Assembly: GCF_900626075.1 (NCBI RefSeq)
Contig: NZ_UYZY01000002.1
Span: 620,001 to 684,000, forward strand
DNA: 64,000 nucleotides
Reading direction: 5' to 3'
From: Clostridium transplantifaecale
GTDB lineage: Bacteria; Bacillota; Clostridia; Lachnospirales; Lachnospiraceae
Shown here: positions 16,965 through 24,800 of the stretch, in pieces
Position numbering within the stretch: the stretch's first letter is position 1
Layout: the number at the start of each line of letters is the position of its first letter
Position numbers and translations under genes: made by a program
Notes under the pieces: generated by a model
What the model was told of the DNA's origin: nothing
What the model saw: only the letters and a program-made list of their open reading frames with translations
Database searches by the model: none

Positions 16965-17112
16965 TAATTGAGGAATGAGAACGCCGCCGGGACGGTCGGG
17001 GGGCGTGATGGTGAGAGGGGGGTTATGAGTCTTCAGTCCCGGCTTGAGTTTAGTCGCGGGTGGGGAATCCGGGCAGAAAATGTTCCTGCGGGAAACGCTT
17101 GCGCTCGTTGGA
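16965..17112 (+). repeat. Intergenic repeat copy C, left part (split by ISL3 element)
   Basis: Begins TAATTGAGG, runs through TGAGTCTTCAGTCCCG and GGGTGGGGAATCCGGGCAG, and stops at the 8-bp duplication TCGTTGGA, where the ISL3 element begins. The start matches the terminus of copy A and its inner part matches the inverted right half of copy A nearly base for base. It continues at 19007 on the other side of the insertion. Confidence 0.8.
17105..17112. repeat. Target-site duplication, left (TCGTTGGA)
   Basis: The 8 bp TCGTTGGA directly before the left inverted repeat of the ISL3 element recurs at 19007-19014 directly after the right one. ISL3-family elements are known to make 8-bp duplications. 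Confidence 0.9.
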
Positions 17113-19006
17113 GGTTCTTCCGCAGCTATGGACATTAAGCTTTAAAACCAAAACGAGTCAGCAGTAGCTGGTTGAGATCGAAACCGGGCCGTTTTTCTAG
17201 AAAGGACAGGCAAAACTTTTTAAACAGGCTTTCCAGTTTCATTCTTCCATATTCATTCCGTTTCGTGAGTTTGAATTGATTGTTTCCCCCTTCCACAAAT
17301 CCGGAACTTTCCGGATTCCTGATTGCATTTTTCACTGAGTCTATGTCTTTTTTTATGCTTTCACAAAAGGGCTGGATCCGGCTCTTCTCATACTTCCGGA
17401 TGAACGGGGCTAATTCTTTCTCATTGGATCCCATCAGGATTTTATGGAATTCTTGGTACATGGTATGGATTTCTGATGTAATGGGATAGGCCTGTTGGAT
17501 GGCGGAACTGTTTTTCTGCACTGTTTTATCCCGTTTGGTTTTCGCATTGACCGTCAACAAGTACCTTACCACCTGTCCCCGGCTGAGACGGATCACCCCT
17601 TCTGCCTCAGAAGAGCGATACGCACAGATCGCGTTGCTCTGTTTCCAGCCGGGAAAGTTATTTTCCTTTAGGCAGTGAATGAAATCCCATATCGTGTTCA
17701 GGCTCCCACTGTATCCTTGATACCTGATGTATTGATAAATCGTGAGATCACTTTCACCGTTTTGGATCATCTTGTAAATCAGGTTGGAATAGGCGGCTAC
17801 CTTCGAACCTTCCTTCCGGATTTCTCTCCGGCCCAGGCGCATGATTTCTTCCTCTGTCATATGGATATATCGGTTTGCTGTCTCATATTTCATGTGGACC
17901 TCGTCCATCAGAGGGCGGATCTTCTTTTCTTCCATCTGGGCCCACCTCTCCTGTACGGCACGGATTCGTTCGCTTTTTTTTAATGGCTTCATCCTGTTTT
18001 TTCCGAACCGCGTCGCTCAGACGATGGAATTGGCTGTCGAAAACAAGCTCCGTCCCGTCCGTTTTTAAGGGGCAGGCGTTATCATAGTGCAGAGAGGCCA
18101 TTTTAGCCGGATCGATGGTCCGTTCAACCCAGATCTTTTCAGGCCGTTTTTTCAGAATCTCTCCGTCCTTTAGATAAAGATGGTCCGGTATTTCGTCTTT
18201 AGCAAGTTTCGAAAGAGCGGTACTCAGGTTCTGCAAGAGATGAAAACGGTCGGCTATCTGGATACAGTTCGGGCGGGCCAGGCGGATTGCTTCCGAGTAA
18301 GCGCTCGCCCGGTCCCGGGCCACCTTGTTTACTTTTTTATGGGCCAGAAGCCATTCCCTCAAAGAGGCTCCGTCACTCCCTGGAAAAAGAGCGAGCGGCA
18401 GATGGGTCTGCGCGTTATAAATAACCGTCGCATAGGTCTGCCCTTTTCGGATCGCGACCTCATCCACTCCGATGGAAGTCACCTCCGGATCATCCGGCAG
18501 CTGAAACCGGCTGCCAAGCCGCAAGATGGAATCCCCGCTGACCTTTACCCCGATTTGGGCCAGCCTGCGGCTGCTGCCTTCGGCATTTCCGGCAAGAAAG
18601 GCGTCCAGGATCATTGCGTTCAGGGCGTCCGTCCTGGTTTGGGAATGTCTTGCGAAGGGAAGGGGTTCTACAAAGACCTTCCGTTGACAGTCCGGATTAG
18701 TACACTTATATTTATAAGATTTGACATGAAGGAGTGTGTGCTTGCCTCGGATGGGCGTATCCTGAAGGGTCCGGGTATAAGCCGAATTTAGGGTAGACGA
18801 CAGGGCGCCGCAATCGGGGCAGGCACAAGGGTGGGACCTGGATTTTAGGTAGAGGTGCAGGGTGGAGCCATCGTCGTGCCACTCATAGATAAAGTGGTTT
18901 TCGTCAAACTTTAGGGGGCAGTTTTCCAGTTCCTTATATTTCATCATAAAAGATCCCTTCTTTCTACCACCATTATACCACGGCTGTCCATAGCTGCGGA
19001 AGAGCC
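17113..19006 (-). mobile_element. ISL3-family insertion sequence, 1894 bp
   Basis: The ends are inverted repeats: GGTTCTTCCGCAGCTATGGA at 17113-17132 and its near-perfect complement at 18987-19006, with one mismatch in 22 bp. Eight-bp duplications flank it. The only cargo is the transposase, read on the minus strand in two overlapping frames. It has inserted into a copy of the intergenic repeat that otherwise runs 16965-19223. The sharp duplication and intact ends suggest a fairly recent insertion. Confidence 0.92.
17135..18947 (-). pseudogene. tnp: ISL3-family transposase, frameshifted at an A8 tract
   Basis: The first frame (18947 to 17883) begins MMKYKELENCPLKFDENHF, carries a zinc-finger-like CACPDCG...CTNPDC region (about residues 42-85) and the DDE-domain starts SIGVDEVAIRKGQTYA and VARDRASAYSEAI. 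The second frame (17992 to 17135) continues with the C-terminal half including GFVEGGNNQFKLTKRNEYGR, which holds the expected catalytic Glu. The frames join at a run of eight A (plus-strand T 17974-17981). One A fewer would make a single protein of about 600 residues. The catalytic Asp and Glu residues are therefore on different frames, so activity would need slippage or frameshifting; otherwise the gene is dead. Confidence 0.85.
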
Positions 19007-19223
19007 TCGTTGGAGTACATAACGGTACTAACCTCGTGAAATACCTCGGTAAGTGCCGATGAACTCCAGGTTCCCTCCGGAATCATTTCCTCCCTCCTCC
19101 CCACAGGAAGGTTATGAACCGGGACTGAAGACACGAAGGTTTTCGCCATCCCGAACCCCGGCCTGCGGCCGCTGATCTGTTCTATTTCTTTAAGTGGGAA
19201 CGGTATTGTCGCTGCCACTACGT
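19007..19223 (+). repeat. Intergenic repeat copy C, right part
   Basis: Continues copy C after the second TCGTTGGA. It contains CGGGACTGAAGACACGAAGG, the partner of the left-arm motif, and ends at the shared 3' motif GGTATTGTCGCTGCCACTA. Positions 19014-19100 (GTACATAACGG...CCTCGGTAAGTGCCGATG) match copy D at 22512-22600 closely. The next 137 bp, to about 19400, are AT-rich with no recognisable feature. Confidence 0.75.
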
Positions 19224-19427
19224 TTATTCGGATACTCGAATGACGTCTCATTTTCAGTTTTTACTTTTTAAAAATTTGAATTTATATTTGTCTTAGATTA
19301 CCCGTTATAATGATTATCTCCGAAACTAAATCTACCTTTAATCAGGCTTCAATTTCACTTCACTCTCAATTTAAATTCAATTATATAGTAATTTAATCTA
19401 AGATGCCGCTGGAATGTGAAATGGACA

Positions 19428-19783
19428 CGACTCTATTGTGGCCTCGACAATACCTTCCTCTAACTTGACGAAAGAGACAATCAGCCCTGCAGATGACGGA
19501 CGGGGCGATCCCCTTCGCTGAGTCTTCAGTCCCGTCGACAACCTGCCCGGGGAAGGAGGAGAAAAACTTTCCGAAGGGAGACCTTGAAGCCCACCGGTGC
19601 TTAGCGAGGTCCTTTCGAGCTTAGCATCCGCTGTGCGCTTCACAAGCGGGAGCGAGTCCCCGTAGGAATTTTTTTCTCCGTATTCCCCCTCACCACAACC
19701 TACAAACCGGGACTGAAGACTCATATCCAACCACCCACTCCCCCGTCCGCCATCTTACAGAGGCGTCCTCGCATCTCAACTTA
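19428..19783 (-). repeat. Intergenic repeat copy B (uninterrupted)
   Basis: An uninterrupted copy running from the aspartase stop codon (TAAGTTGAG terminus at 19783) to the shared 3' motif GGTATTGTCGAGGCCACAAT near 19430. It contains a perfect 16-bp inverted repeat, TGAGTCTTCAGTCCCG at 19519-19534 and its complement at 19708-19723. Its first half matches copy A with about one difference per 20 bp. A 110-codon open frame runs through it (19730 to 19398) but has no ribosome binding site and differs from copy A mostly at amino-acid-changing positions, so I treat it as noncoding. It faces copy C tail to tail. Confidence 0.8.
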
Positions 19784-21202
19784 CCTCACCGTCTCTTTGC
19801 CCAGAATTCCCGGCTCCGTCATGGTATATGGATTGAGCACCGTATTAAGCTGCTCCTCATCCAGAAGATTCTTTTCCAGGATCAGCTCTCTCACCGACTT
19901 ATTAGTTTTCAGCGCCTCTTTAGCGATATCGGCGGCTTTCTCATATCCTACATAGGGGCAGATTGCCGTTATAATTCCGATGCTGTTGTTGACCATATTT
20001 TTGCAGTGTTCCTCATTGGCTGTTATTCCTGTAATACAGTTATCTACAAAGGTCTTTACCGCGCATGTGAGTGTCTCGATAGACTGGAACAGGTTGTAAA
20101 AGATAATCGGTTCAAAGGCATTGAGTTCTAATTGGCCTGCTTCGGCCGCCATGGTGATGGTCATGTCATTTCCTATGATGTTAAATGCAACCTGATTCAT
20201 AACTTCAGGAATAACCGGATTTATTTTTCCCGGCATGATGGAGGAACCGTTCTGTTTTGCCGGAAGGTTAATCTCTCCAAAACCGGTTCTCGGGCCTGAA
20301 GACATCAGCCTTAAGTCGTTGGATATTTTGGACAGGTTCACGGCACAGGTCTTTACGATTCCGGAAACGGATGCATAACTGTCCAGGTTTTGTGTGGCGT
20401 CGATCAAATCATAGGACTGTACCAGATCCTGGCCCGACAGTGTAGAGGTGTTTTTTACCACCCTCTGGAAATACTGCACATCCGCATTCAGTCCTGTTCC
20501 GATTGCCGTTCCGCCCAGGTTTAAGCACTTGATTTCTTCCTTTGCCGCCTCAAACCGTTTGATATCACGTTTGATTGCCGTGCTGTATGCATGGAATTCC
20601 TGGCCCAGGCGGATCGGAACCGCATCCTGAAGTTGCGTTCTTCCCATTTTTATTACATGGTCAAATTCATATGCCTTTTTAGTCAGAGCCTCTTCCAGAC
20701 GGATAAGCTGTTCATGGGCATTATCCAGCAGCTTGAGCGCCGCCATTTTTCCGCAGGAGGGGAATACATCGTTTGTTGACTGACCGAAGTTTACATGATC
20801 ATTGGGATTTACGATGGAATAGTCTCCTTTTTTTCCTCCCAGTATTTCTATGGCGCGGTTTGCGATTACCTCATTGGCATTCATGTTAAGGGATGTACCG
20901 GCGCCTCCCTGGATTGGATCTACGATAAACTGATCGTGAAGTTTTCCGGCTATAATTTCGTCGCAGGCTTTTACGATGGCATCCGTACGCTTTTTATCAA
21001 GTTCACCCACCTCGTAGTTGGTGATGGCCGCCGCTTTTTTAATCTGGGCAACACTGTTAATCAGTTCAGGCTGCATTTTTAAACCCGTTATGTAGAAATT
21101 CTCATAGGCGCGCAATGTCTGCACTCCGTAATAAGCATCCGCCGGAACCTCTTTTGTCCCTATCGAATCATGCTCAATCCTGTACTCCTTTTTCTCTTCC
21201 AT
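19781..21202 (-). CDS. aspA: Aspartate ammonia-lyase (aspartase)
   Basis: A 473-residue enzyme that deaminates L-aspartate to fumarate and ammonia. It has TLRAYENFYITG, the substrate-site segment HVNFGQSTNDVFPS, GRTQLQDAVPIRLGQEFHAY and the flexible-loop signature GSSIMPGKINPVIPEV with the catalytic Ser. The aspartase-type length and NFGQSTNDV favour aspartase over class II fumarase (which has NMNANEV too but SSIMPGKVNP), and class I fumarase is already encoded nearby. GAGGAGG precedes the ATG. It is divergent from a LysR regulator 250 bp away. Its product feeds the fumarase and malic enzyme encoded downstream on the same strand. Confidence 0.93.
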   Translation of the reverse strand: MEEKKEYRIEHDSIGTKEVPADAYYGVQTLRAYENFYITGLKMQPELINSVAQIKKAAAITNYEVGELDKKRTDAIVKACDEIIAGKLHDQFIVDPIQGGAGTSLNMNANEVIANRAIEILGGKKGDYSIVNPNDHVNFGQSTNDVFPSCGKMAALKLLDNAHEQLIRLEEALTKKAYEFDHVIKMGRTQLQDAVPIRLGQEFHAYSTAIKRDIKRFEAAKEEIKCLNLGGTAIGTGLNADVQYFQRVVKNTSTLSGQDLVQSYDLIDATQNLDSYASVSGIVKTCAVNLSKISNDLRLMSSGPRTGFGEINLPAKQNGSSIMPGKINPVIPEVMNQVAFNIIGNDMTITMAAEAGQLELNAFEPIIFYNLFQSIETLTCAVKTFVDNCITGITANEEHCKNMVNNSIGIITAICPYVGYEKAADIAKEALKTNKSVRELILEKNLLDEEQLNTVLNPYTMTEPGILGKETVR

Positions 21203-21353
21203 TCAGGTGATCCTCCTCTTTTTAAGCTGCTGTTCACTTTGTACCTGGTATTATTTCTGGTAACTTGTTTTATGATGTTATGAATTCCTTCTGCTTTGAA
21301 CAGTGCTTTTTTCATTCTGTATCTATTATTTGACGCCTCACCGGCTTGATTTC

Positions 21354-21408
21354 ATTATAGATTTACACTACAATAGAATCTAATACTTATAGTAATATAT
21401 TTACTATA
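21354..21408 (-). promoter_or_regulatory. aspA promoter -10 with LysR-type operator
   Basis: On the minus strand a TATAAT (21359-21354) is preceded by a weak -35 and, further upstream, by a dyad TATAGTAA-N5-TTACTATA (21388-21408). The dyad lies at roughly -40 to -60 from the likely start, the usual activation position for LysR regulators. A second CTATAG pair (21404-21424) lies closer to the lysR gene. The divergent arrangement supports control of both genes by the LysR protein. The remainder of the 250-bp gap holds no gene. Confidence 0.5.
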
Positions 21409-21452
21409 GACATTCATCTATAGTATAGAGGTGAAAAGTATGGAGGTTAAGT

Positions 21453-22382
21453 ATGTTTCAGAGAATGGATTATGTTTATGAAGTATATAAAGAAATGAAT
21501 TTTTCGAAAGCTGCAAAAAATTTGTATATTTCCCAACCTTCTCTAAGCGCGGCAGTTAAAAAGGTGGAGACGCGTCTTGGATTTCCCATTTTTGATCGAA
21601 GTACAACACCGATTCAGCTCACGGAGTTTGGAAAGGAATATATCAAGGCCATTGAAGTAATCATGGACGTGGAAAATGGTTTTAATAATTTTGTTAATGA
21701 TGTCAATGAGTTAAAAAGCGGCTCTATCTCCATTGGAGGAACAAATCTCTTTGCCTCCTACATACTTCCCCCGCTTCTCTCCGGATTTACTGAAAAATAT
21801 CCGTTTGTAGATGTTAATCTGGTGGAGGCCAGCACAAGTGAATTGACGGAAAAGCTTTTTTCAGGCAGCCTGGATTTAATCATTGATAATAATTTTATGG
21901 ATTCTTCTATTTATGAAAAGGTATTTTTCTGTGAGGAACATCTGATTTTGACGGTTCCCAAGGCCTTTTCCTCCAATGAAAAAGCGAAAGATTACAAGAT
22001 GGATCTGAAGGATGTAAAAAATGGCCGCCATCTGGAACCTGATTTTCCCGTTGTGCCGCTTGATTTTTTCAGGGATGAACCGTTTCTTTTTTTGAAATCC
22101 GGCAATGATACCAGGAGCAGAGCGGATAAGATTTGTCATAACAGCCGGTTTACACCAAAAATAAAGCTGAAGCTGGATCAGCAGATTACGGCTTATAATC
22201 TTTCTTCTTATGGGATGGGGATTTCTTTTACCGGAGATATATTACTTAGCCATATTTATGAGAACGATAATCTGGTTTATTATAAGCTGGATAACCGTGA
22301 TGCTACGAGGGATGTGAATTTTTATTATAAGAGGAACAGGTATATGACGAGGACGGTAAGGGAGTTTTTGAAGTTGAATTAG
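21453..22382 (+). CDS. LysR-family transcriptional regulator
   Basis: A 309-residue regulator. The N-terminal winged helix is clear (MNFSKAAKNLYISQPSLSAA, VKKVETRLGFPIFDRS), followed by the linker helix and an effector-binding domain (LKSGSISIGGTNLFASYILP, LDLIIDNNFMDS). The length is standard. Divergence from aspA predicts control of aspartase, perhaps with the fumarase/malic enzyme unit, in response to a dicarboxylate or amino acid; that is inference. AGGTTAAGT lies before the ATG, a modest ribosome binding site. The stop codon abuts repeat copy D. Confidence 0.9.
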   Translation: MFQRMDYVYEVYKEMNFSKAAKNLYISQPSLSAAVKKVETRLGFPIFDRSTTPIQLTEFGKEYIKAIEVIMDVENGFNNFVNDVNELKSGSISIGGTNLFASYILPPLLSGFTEKYPFVDVNLVEASTSELTEKLFSGSLDLIIDNNFMDSSIYEKVFFCEEHLILTVPKAFSSNEKAKDYKMDLKDVKNGRHLEPDFPVVPLDFFRDEPFLFLKSGNDTRSRADKICHNSRFTPKIKLKLDQQITAYNLSSYGMGISFTGDILLSHIYENDNLVYYKLDNRDATRDVNFYYKRNRYMTRTVREFLKLN

Positions 22383-22598
22383 GGGGACGCGATCTTGGGG
22401 GGAACGGGATGGGCTGGGGTGGTTATATGAGTCATCAGTCCTGGGGAGAGTGTGTCGTGAGGGGGAATCCGGGCAGAAAAAATTCCCTCCGGGAACCGCT
22501 CCCGCTGGTGGAGTGCATAACGGTCACTAACCTCGTGTAATACCTCGGTAAGTGCCGATGGACTCCAATGTTCCCTGCGGAAAAGTTTTCTCCCTCCT
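22383..22598 (+). repeat. Intergenic repeat copy D, left part (split by IS110 element)
   Basis: Starts directly after the lysR stop codon. It contains ATGAGTCATCAGTCCTGG (a degenerate form of the conserved motif), GAGGGGGAATCCGGGCAG and CCTCGGTAAGTGCCGATG, and breaks off at TCTCCCTCCT, where the intact copies continue TCCCCGGG. The rest lies at 24362-24484, beyond the IS110 element. Confidence 0.75.
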
Positions 22599-22600
22599 AG

Positions 22601-22606
22601 TATAAT
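22601..22606 (+). promoter_or_regulatory. Left-end -10 element completed by circle junction
   Basis: TATAAT lies 2 bp inside the left end. TTGACA lies at 24343-24348, 13 bp inside the right end. In an excised circle joined through one CT core the spacing is 13 + 2 + 2 = 17 bp, a consensus sigma-A promoter pointing into the noncoding region and the recombinase gene. In the integrated state the two halves are 1.7 kb apart and inactive as a pair. Confidence 0.65.
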
Positions 22607-22609
22607 AAT

Positions 22610-22908
22610 GGTGTAGTCAAGAATGACTGCTAAATGAATCGTTACAGTTCGATTTTTTTATTATGTCTGAGGTTTCCATGATGCACCAGGCTTAGCATTG
22701 AGGTATAATCATTCTGAGCAGGATGATCGACGTTCCCTCCTTGGGAACCAGCGGTAGTTCGCCGGCAAAACCTCTTAGGAAGTCTGTCTGTCCATTCGGT
22801 GGTGATTTATGCTTTGGCTGGTTGGGAAGCCTCAGGCCATACCCGTATAAGCCGCTAGGTTGTGTATCCACCTTTTGGAAATGGAATCCTGCCAGAAAGG
22901 AGAAGACC
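22610..22908 (+). ncRNA. Candidate IS110 bridge RNA region
   Basis: About 300 nt between the left end and the recombinase start with no supported gene. In IS110-group elements this region encodes the bridge RNA that pairs with target and donor DNA. Within it TCCCTCCTT (22734-22742) equals the target's left side plus core, and GGGAAG (22824-22829) is the complement of core plus right target (CTTCCC). These are short matches and the fold has not been computed, so the RNA borders are unknown. Confidence 0.45.
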
Positions 22909-24243
22909 ATGCATGTTCAAAAAACACTTCCGATGCCTAAAGGCATTTCCTATCTCTCCGTCGGGTTTGATGTTGGCGCTGATTTTTCCTGGATGTCCAT
23001 CATGCTCCCAAACGCCACTCTGAGCGGAAAACCTTCTAAGATCCTGCATACGGACTCGATTTCCAGGGAACTTGCTGTCGCAAAAATAAAGGAAGCACAA
23101 GAGCTGTATTCCCTTGAAAGCAAATGCTTCCTCGAGTCCACTGGGATCTACCACATCCCACTCCTGTACTTCCTTCGTGATAAGGGGTTTGACTGCTCGG
23201 TCATTAATCCTATCATCACTAAGAATAGCACAAATCTGAACATAAGGAAACTGCATAGTGACAAATTCGATTCAAAAAAGGCTGCAAAAATCGGTCTGGA
23301 TCCTTCCCTGAAGACCTCGATTGTCCCGGATGATGACATCATTGACCTCCGGAACCTTGCCCGTGACTACTATTACTTCAAAGATCTGCAATCCGCAGTT
23401 GTCCTAAAGCTGCATGCAGAGCTTCGGGTATCGTTCCCGGCATATCTGCATGTATTCAGCAAGATTACCACGCTGACTTCACTTAAGCTGCTTGCTGAAT
23501 ACCCACTCGCCTCAGACATGCTTGCCGCCCCAAAAGAGAAGATCATAGAAATGATTAAGGGTATATCCCGTTTTGGGGATGCATATGCCCTTTCCAAATA
23601 TGATGCTATCTGCGCGGCGGCCAGGGATGCAGCTGTCTTTGGACGGGCCCTTCCCAGCAACGCCCTCCGGATCAGGCTGTACATACAAACCTATCTGGAG
23701 TACCAGAAGCATCTGGATTCCCTACTGGAGGAGCTCCACAAAGCGATGGATAAGCTGAAGGGAAAGCCTGCCTATGACCGGTTCTGCCTTCTGCAGTCCC
23801 TGCACGGGGTCGGTTTCCTGAGTGCTGTGGTCCTGATTGCGGAAATGGGTGATTTTGACCTGTTTACTTCGCCAAAAAAGCTGTACGCCTACTTTGGCCT
23901 GGATCCTGCCGTGAAGCAGTCCGGCAAGTTTCATGGGGATAATGTCCATATGTCAAAACGGGGTTCAAGCCTCGCACGGCGCGTCCTGCATATGGTTGCC
24001 GTAAACAACCTGAAGATGGATAAAGGTACAAAATCACCGGTAAACCCGGTCATTTACGATTACTATATCCGTAAATGTGTGGGAAAGAAAAAGAATGTTG
24101 CGGTTGGGGCTGTCATGCATAAAATCTGTAATATTATTTTTGCGATGCTCCGGGATAACAAGCCGTTTGAGATCATCACACCACAGGAACATTGCAGCCG
24201 CTATACGGCAGAGCACCCTGCATCGATTGAGGGAGCTGCCTAA
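22909..24243 (+). CDS. tnp: IS110-family recombinase (transposase)
   Basis: A 444-residue protein. The N-terminal RuvC-like DEDD domain shows GFDVGADFSWMSIM (first Asp) and FLESTGIYHIPLLYF (Glu). The C-terminal Transposase_20 domain shows LLQSLHGVGFLSAVVLIAEM, YFGLDPAVKQSGK and the serine-bearing HMSKRGSSLARRVLHMVA. The start at 22909 has AAAGGAGAAG upstream. An open frame extends 62 codons further up (22723) but has no site and overlaps the noncoding region. The gene is full length with no frameshift. It would catalyse RNA-guided excision and insertion. Confidence 0.92.
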   Translation: MHVQKTLPMPKGISYLSVGFDVGADFSWMSIMLPNATLSGKPSKILHTDSISRELAVAKIKEAQELYSLESKCFLESTGIYHIPLLYFLRDKGFDCSVINPIITKNSTNLNIRKLHSDKFDSKKAAKIGLDPSLKTSIVPDDDIIDLRNLARDYYYFKDLQSAVVLKLHAELRVSFPAYLHVFSKITTLTSLKLLAEYPLASDMLAAPKEKIIEMIKGISRFGDAYALSKYDAICAAARDAAVFGRALPSNALRIRLYIQTYLEYQKHLDSLLEELHKAMDKLKGKPAYDRFCLLQSLHGVGFLSAVVLIAEMGDFDLFTSPKKLYAYFGLDPAVKQSGKFHGDNVHMSKRGSSLARRVLHMVAVNNLKMDKGTKSPVNPVIYDYYIRKCVGKKKNVAVGAVMHKICNIIFAMLRDNKPFEIITPQEHCSRYTAEHPASIEGAA

Positions 24244-24361
24244 TGAATCACGAAACAAGTTGATAGGTTCCCATGTAGATGGGCTTATTAAATTTACCCT
24301 TTTGTAGGAAGCGAAAAATATTTAATTTATTTAAGTTCCTACTTGACATTTCTTAGCTGGA

Positions 24362-24484
24362 CTTCCCCGGGAAGTATATGATCGGGACTGATGACGCGTA
24401 GGTTGTCGCCATTCCGTTGCCCTGCCAGAATCCGCTAATTGTCCTGATAATTCATTTAAGGTTGTATTGTGGCAACCACTACTT
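24362..24484 (+). repeat. Intergenic repeat copy D, right part
   Basis: Resumes at the CT core and CCCCGGGAAG, contains CGGGACTGATGACGCG (the degenerate partner of the left motif) and ends at the shared 3' motif GTATTGTGGCAACCACTA. The next 230 bp, to 24715, are AT-rich and carry the inverted repeat and sigma-54 promoter listed separately. Confidence 0.7.
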
Positions 24485-24557
24485 TTTCATTATTCCATCC
24501 ATTTTACTGACATTTATAATGACAACTGTAATGATATTTATAATATTATGCTGGTTA

Positions 24558-24581
24558 TTTTTAGCCATTTATGGTTAAAAA
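24558..24581 (+). promoter_or_regulatory. Candidate activator binding site (inverted repeat) upstream of iadA
   Basis: TTTTTAGCCAT-TT-ATGGTTAAAAA, a 24-bp dyad with one mismatch. It lies about 140-160 bp upstream of the -24/-12 promoter of iadA, a typical enhancer distance for a sigma-54 activator such as the one encoded at 27587-29569. Confidence 0.45.
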
Positions 24582-24715
24582 TTGCCTGTTCATGATAACA
24601 AATCGGTCGTTACACCGCTATATTTTTTATAGTTTCATTTTCTGCTTTTTATTTTTTCTTGTATTTTCAGTGGTTTTATTGATTTTTTCTATTTTCTTTT
24701 CCCCATTTTAAAATT

Positions 24716-24732
24716 TGGCATGGAAAATGCTT
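24716..24732 (+). promoter_or_regulatory. Sigma-54 (-24/-12) promoter of iadA-yfcC
   Basis: TTGGCATGGAAAATGCTT has GG at 24717-24718 and GC at 24729-24730. The 12-bp first-G to first-G distance is the spacing required for sigma-54. Transcription would begin near 24743, about 58 nt before the iadA start. The nearby sigma-54 activator gene supports the reading. Confidence 0.7.
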
Positions 24733-24800
24733 ATATATATGACATTGGTAACTTGTGGTAGGTCTTGAGGCCGTTTTTGTTGAAGGAGGTATTGGATACT

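Larger units (their letters stand above)
22599..24361 (+). mobile_element. IS110-family insertion sequence, about 1.76 kb
   Basis: The borders come from comparison with intact repeat copies. At 41265-41280 the target reads TTTTCTCCTCCTTCCCCGGG; here the left flank ends CTCCCTCCT (22598) and the right flank resumes TCCCCGGG (from 24364). A dinucleotide CT is present at both junctions (22597-22598, 24362-24363), consistent with the core of IS110-type recombination. There are no terminal inverted repeats, as expected. The element has a noncoding left region of about 310 nt and one recombinase gene, the IS110 (not IS1111) layout. It inserted in the loop region of repeat copy D. Confidence 0.85.

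Noticed and set aside
16938..17135. 65-codon minus-strand frame between malic enzyme and the ISL3 transposase
   Set aside because: It runs across repeat copy C and the IS end, has a Pro-rich low-complexity product and no ribosome binding site.
18973..19251. 92-codon minus-strand frame at the right side of the ISL3 element
   Set aside because: It spans the IS inverted repeat, the target duplication and the repeat, so it is an accidental reading.
19398..19730. 110-codon open frame on the minus strand as a protein gene
   Set aside because: It lies wholly in repeat copy B, lacks a ribosome binding site, and differs from the copy A frame mainly at amino-acid-changing positions.
22723..22908. 62-codon N-terminal extension of the IS110 recombinase
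   Set aside because: The ribosome binding site AAAGGAG lies just before ATG 22909, and the extension overlaps the noncoding leader expected in IS110 elements.
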